A stretch of 64,000 bases of DNA from Paracoccus sp. S1E-3 (GTDB taxonomy: Bacteria; Pseudomonadota; Alphaproteobacteria; Rhodobacterales; Rhodobacteraceae), in assembly GCF_013868135.1 (NCBI RefSeq), contig NZ_JACEMU010000004.1:1488001-1552000 (forward strand), read 5' to 3'. This document shows, in pieces, positions 60,658 to 64,000 of this stretch. The notes under the pieces were generated by a model. That model worked only from the letters and a program-made list of their open reading frames with translations, was not told the DNA's origin and did no database searches. The first letter of the stretch is position 1; each line of letters starts with the position of its first letter. The position numbers and the translations under genes were made by a program.

Positions 60658-62511
60658 ATGCGCACCCTACTGCTTTTGTCCGCCACGCTTCTGCCCGCCG
60701 CCGCGCTGGCGCAGGACGCCCCGATTCTGCTGGACCCGATCACCCTCTATGGCGGCCTGACGCCCATCGAGGCGCAGGCTTACGGCCGCGCCAGCACCGT
60801 GCTGACCGCGCAGGATTTCGAACGGCGCGGCGTGACCACGGTGGAACAGGCGCTGCGGCAGGTGCCCGGCGTGGCGATTTCGGCATCCGGCGAAAGCAAC
60901 GCCCAGATCCGCATCCGCGGGGCCGAGGGCAATCACACGCTGGTGCTGATCGACGGCATTCGCGCGGCGGCCGGCGATCAGGAATATTTCCTGTCCGGGC
61001 TGGAACTGGCGAATGTGGACCGCATCGAGGTCCTGCGCGGCCCGCAATCGGTGTTCTTCGGGGCCGACGCCTCGGCAGGCGTGGTCAATATCATCACCCG
61101 CAAGGGAGGTGTGGGAACCGAAGCCAGCGGCACCATCGAAATCGGCGATGGCTGGGCCGCATCGGCCCATGTCAGCACGCGGGGCGAGCGCGGCGGCATC
61201 AGCCTGAATGCGTCCAAGCGCGACGATGACGGCTATGACATTTCGCAGATCGATGGCGGCGATGATGACGGTCTGACGCGCGAGACGCTGCAGCTTTCGG
61301 GTGATTACGCCCTGACCGAGGATATCCGCGCAGGCGCGACCCTGCGCCGCGCGACCGAAGAATACGATTATGACGCCACCAATTTCGCCGCCACCAGCGC
61401 GCGCGATTACCTGATCGACAGCCGCGACCATGCCGACCGGACCGAAAAGACCGGTCAGGTTTGGCTGGAGGCGGATATGCTGGATGGCCGGCTCAGCAAC
61501 CGGCTGTCCTATGACCAGACGCGTTACGACTTCGACGATCACCAATGGACCAAGGCCGAGGCCCGCACCGACCTGTGGAAATTCCGCAGCGTCTACGGCA
61601 TCGACGGCCGCGTGGCCGAGGCGACCCAGACCATCGCCTTCGGGCTGGAACACAGCAAGGACGAAAACAGCCTCGCGACCGAACAGCGGCGGCGGTCGAA
61701 CTCGGCCGTGCTGGAATATCGCGGCGCATTTGCGAACGGGCTGGATGTGCAATTCGGCCTGCGTCAGGACAATAACGACGTATTTGACGACGCGACCACA
61801 TGGTCGCTTGGCCTGTCTTACCAGATGCCCAACGCACCCTTGCGGCTGCACGCCTCGGCCGGGACGGGCGTGGTCAATCCCGACTATATCGAACTGTTCG
61901 GCGGCTTTGGCTATGTCGGCAATCCCAACCTGAAGCCCGAGGAAAACCGTGGCTTCGACCTCGGCGTCGAGGCCACCCTGCTGGACGGCCGCGCCGTGGT
62001 CGATCTGACCTATTTCCACGAGGATCTGGAAGACGAGATCACCTTCAGTGGCACCCCGCTGCCGGATGGCACGAATTATTACAATCAGGACGGCACCAGC
62101 AAACGCCGGGGGGTGGAGATCGCGGCCAGCCTGCGGGCGACGGACAGCCTCAGCTTCGGGGCGAATTACACCTATCTGCACGCCAAGAACCCCGATGGCA
62201 GCGTCGAAACCCGCCGCCCGCGCCACCAGCTTGGCCTGAATGCGGCATGGCTGTTCGCGGAAGGGCGCGGCAGCCTGTCGGGCGATGTGATCCATGTCGC
62301 GGGCAATTACGATCAGCAGTTCTTCGGCAGCTTCGCCACCGAGGAACTGCCGGATTACACTGTCGTCAATGTCGCCGCAGGCTATGATCTGACCGACAAG
62401 GTGCGGCTGACGGGGCGCGTGGTGAACCTGTTCGACGAAGATTACAGCGATGTCTGGGGCTATCCGGCGCGGGGCCGGACGGCCTATCTGGGGCTGGCGG
62501 CGAAATGGTAA
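60658..62511 (+). CDS. btuB: TonB-dependent vitamin B12 receptor
   Basis: An outer-membrane gated porin for cobalamin, 617 residues. A signal peptide (MRTLLLLSATLLPAAALAQ) is followed by a TonB box-like DPITLYGG and the plug domain (AQIRIRGAEGNHTLVLIDGI, ANVDRIEVLRGPQSVFFGAD, SAGVVNIITRKGG), then the 22-strand barrel, ending GYPARGRTAYLGLAAKW with the terminal aromatic. Controlled by the cobalamin riboswitch immediately upstream, which makes B12 the likely ligand. AAGGAAAG precedes ATG 60658. The stop overlaps the next gene's start. Confidence 0.94.
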   Translation: MRTLLLLSATLLPAAALAQDAPILLDPITLYGGLTPIEAQAYGRASTVLTAQDFERRGVTTVEQALRQVPGVAISASGESNAQIRIRGAEGNHTLVLIDGIRAAAGDQEYFLSGLELANVDRIEVLRGPQSVFFGADASAGVVNIITRKGGVGTEASGTIEIGDGWAASAHVSTRGERGGISLNASKRDDDGYDISQIDGGDDDGLTRETLQLSGDYALTEDIRAGATLRRATEEYDYDATNFAATSARDYLIDSRDHADRTEKTGQVWLEADMLDGRLSNRLSYDQTRYDFDDHQWTKAEARTDLWKFRSVYGIDGRVAEATQTIAFGLEHSKDENSLATEQRRRSNSAVLEYRGAFANGLDVQFGLRQDNNDVFDDATTWSLGLSYQMPNAPLRLHASAGTGVVNPDYIELFGGFGYVGNPNLKPEENRGFDLGVEATLLDGRAVVDLTYFHEDLEDEITFSGTPLPDGTNYYNQDGTSKRRGVEIAASLRATDSLSFGANYTYLHAKNPDGSVETRRPRHQLGLNAAWLFAEGRGSLSGDVIHVAGNYDQQFFGSFATEELPDYTVVNVAAGYDLTDKVRLTGRVVNLFDEDYSDVWGYPARGRTAYLGLAAKW

Positions 62512-63275
62512 GGCTCGCCGCCGCGCTTGTGATCACACTCGCAGGCGCGGCGGCGGCTGATGCCCCCGCACGGGTGGTGTCGCTGAACCTCTGCACCGAT
62601 CAGCTGGCCATGCTGATCGCGGCGCCCGGCCAGCTGCAATCGGTTTCGTGGCTGGCCGCCGATCCTTCGGTCTCGCTGATGCCCGATCAGGCGCGCGCCG
62701 TGGGCCTGAACCATGGCAGCGCCGAGGAGGTGTTTCTGCAAGCCCCCGATCTGGTGCTGGCGGGCACCTACTCCACCGGCCCCACCACCGAGATGCTGCG
62801 CCGCCTTGGTCTGCGGGTCGAAACCCTGCCGCCCGCCACCTCGATCGAGGATGTGCGCGCCGGCATCACCCGGATGGGCACGCTTCTGGGCCAGCCCGCG
62901 CGCGCGGCGCAGGTGCTGGCCGATTTCGACGCCCGCCTTGCCGCCCTGCCGGAAGGCGCGCCACGCCAGGCCACCACTTACGGCGCGAATGGCTATACCA
63001 CCGGGGCGGACAGCCTGTCCGGCGACGTGATGCGCCGGGCCGGGCTGATGCTGATGACCGAAGGCGCCGGCCAGATGGCGCTGGAGCAGCTGGTCATGGC
63101 CGCGCCCGAACTGATCGTCACCGGCAGCCGCTATCCCACCCCGTCGCGCGCCGAAAGCGTGCTGGATCATCCGGCCTTCGCCGCGATCCCGGCCGACCGC
63201 GCGATGGTGCCCGACCGCGACTGGATCTGCGGCCTGCCGGCAGTTGCCGGCACCGCCGAAAGGCTCGCGAGATGA
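62505..63275 (+). CDS. ABC transporter periplasmic binding protein (BtuF-like)
   Basis: 256 residues: a signal peptide (MVRLAAALVITLAGAAAADA), then the type III binding-protein fold with RVVSLNLCTDQLAMLIAAPG, GSAEEVFLQAPDLVLAGTYS, LRRLGLRVETLPPATSIEDV, and a C-terminal lobe with APELIVTGSRYPTPSRAESV. The N-terminal pattern SLNLCTDQL is common in BtuF and corrinoid-binding relatives. The ATG overlaps the btuB stop by seven bases. Passes cobalamin to the FecCD permease encoded next. Confidence 0.88.
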   Translation: MVRLAAALVITLAGAAAADAPARVVSLNLCTDQLAMLIAAPGQLQSVSWLAADPSVSLMPDQARAVGLNHGSAEEVFLQAPDLVLAGTYSTGPTTEMLRRLGLRVETLPPATSIEDVRAGITRMGTLLGQPARAAQVLADFDARLAALPEGAPRQATTYGANGYTTGADSLSGDVMRRAGLMLMTEGAGQMALEQLVMAAPELIVTGSRYPTPSRAESVLDHPAFAAIPADRAMVPDRDWICGLPAVAGTAERLAR

Positions 63276-64000
63276 GGGTGCTGCTGCCGCTCGCCGCCCT
63301 GTGCGTGGCGCTGATGCTGGCCTCACTGCTGATCGGGCCCGCAGACGCAAGCCTGAGCGACAGCCTGACCGCGCTATGGACCGGCGACGGCGCGCTGGGA
63401 CTGGTGATGCGGGAAATCCGTGCCCCGCGCGCGCTGCTGGGCTTCATGGTCGGCGCGGCGCTCGGGTTGTCGGGCGCAGCGATGCAGGGCTATCTGCGCA
63501 ACCCACTGGCCGAGCCGGGGCTGATCGGGGTTTCGGCCTCGGCTGCGCTGGGGGCGGTGATCGCGCTGCAGACCGGCTTTGCCGCCGCTTTCGCGCTGGC
63601 GCTGCCGGTGGTGGCGCTGTCGGGCGCGGTGCTGGCGGTGGCGCTGATCGTGCTGATGGCCGGTCCGGGTGGCGGATCGCTGGCGCTGATCCTTGCCGGC
63701 GTGGCGATTTCGGCGCTGGCGGGGGCGCTGACCTCGCTGGTGCTGAACCTCTCGCCCAACCCCTTCGCCGCCAATGAGATCGTGTTCTGGATGATGGGAT
63801 CGCTGGCCGACAGATCATGGCAGCATGTCGCCATCGCCGCCCCTTTCATGGCGGCCGGCGCGTTGCTGGTTGCGGGAACCGGGCGCGGCCTTGATGCCCT
63901 GACCCTGGGCGAGGACGCCGCCGCCTCGCTGGGGATCGACCTGCCCCGCCTGCGCCTGCGGCTGGTGCTGGGCATCGCTGCCATGGTCGGCGCGGCCACG
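63272..64000 (+). CDS. ABC transporter permease, FecCD/BtuC family (cut by window edge)
   Basis: 243 visible residues with several membrane segments: MRVLLPLAALCVALMLASLL, REIRAPRALLGFMVGAALGL, SGAAMQGYLRNPLAEPGLIG (the ATPase-contact signature), LAGVAISALAGALTSLVL and FWMMGSLADRSW. These are standard for the FecCD family. The ATG overlaps the binding-protein stop (ATGA). The rest of the protein and a BtuD-type ATPase probably lie beyond the right edge. Confidence 0.92.
   Translation, partial: MRVLLPLAALCVALMLASLLIGPADASLSDSLTALWTGDGALGLVMREIRAPRALLGFMVGAALGLSGAAMQGYLRNPLAEPGLIGVSASAALGAVIALQTGFAAAFALALPVVALSGAVLAVALIVLMAGPGGGSLALILAGVAISALAGALTSLVLNLSPNPFAANEIVFWMMGSLADRSWQHVAIAAPFMAAGALLVAGTGRGLDALTLGEDAAASLGIDLPRLRLRLVLGIAAMVGAAT

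Overview
The window is chromosome-like DNA of high GC content from an alphaproteobacterium, most probably the Rhodobacteraceae/Paracoccus group. Supporting this are the overall coding style, a class I PHA synthase, ArgJ coupled to a parvulin-type PPIase next to secA, a HAAT (Liv-type) transporter cassette flanked by two CoA ligases, a Hint-domain protein, RTX proteins, and a dispersed repeat (CCCGGGATATTT then CCAGAATGAA) found downstream of genes. Species was not determined; no 16S gene is present.

Layout. 0-3.6 kb: secA (cut by the edge), a periplasmic PPIase, argJ, mutT and a 42-residue protein. 3.8-16.3 kb: a HAAT ABC transporter operon running leftward (acyl-CoA synthetase, small membrane protein, ATPase, permease, VOC protein, permease, binding protein, ATPase, phenylacetate-CoA-ligase-like enzyme, ModE-like regulator), next to a divergent hybrid sensor kinase and OmpR-type regulator. 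16.5-24.2 kb: an isochorismatase-family pseudogene, aldehyde dehydrogenase, 1-Cys peroxiredoxin, Hint protein, an unknown protein and two divergent glycosyltransferases. 24.2-31.1 kb: pnp and rpsO separated by phoA (with a candidate Pho box) and a YdeI-like protein, then an RTX protein and a pseudouridine synthase. 31.3-37.7 kb: leuC, a DUF4396 membrane protein, leuD, an EEP-family protein, leuB and an EamA transporter.

37.8-46.2 kb is accessory. After tRNA-Pro(CGG), GC content falls. A SIR2-STAND protein (candidate anti-phage NADase), a short tyrosine recombinase with inverted repeats at its 5' side, a divergent set of small DNA-binding regulators, a TnsA-like endonuclease and a TnsB/MuA-like protein ending before its catalytic domain follow one another, up to a serralysin-type RTX gene. 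This is the most unusual part: a Mu-like early control region beside a Tn7-like, apparently crippled, transposase pair.

46.4-56.2 kb returns to housekeeping: DoxX, gluconate kinase and permease, an Old Yellow Enzyme, an acyl-CoA synthetase interrupted at a poly-G tract, phaC, a GNAT and a Sel1-repeat exported protein. 56.3-60.1 kb is an orphan type VI effector module (DUF4123 adaptor, Tle1-like lipase, exported putative immunity protein, GAD/DUF1851 protein). 60.3-64 kb is a vitamin B12 uptake operon: cobalamin riboswitch, BtuB, BtuF-like and BtuC-like (cut by the edge).

All family assignments are by reading translated sequence; no database search was run.
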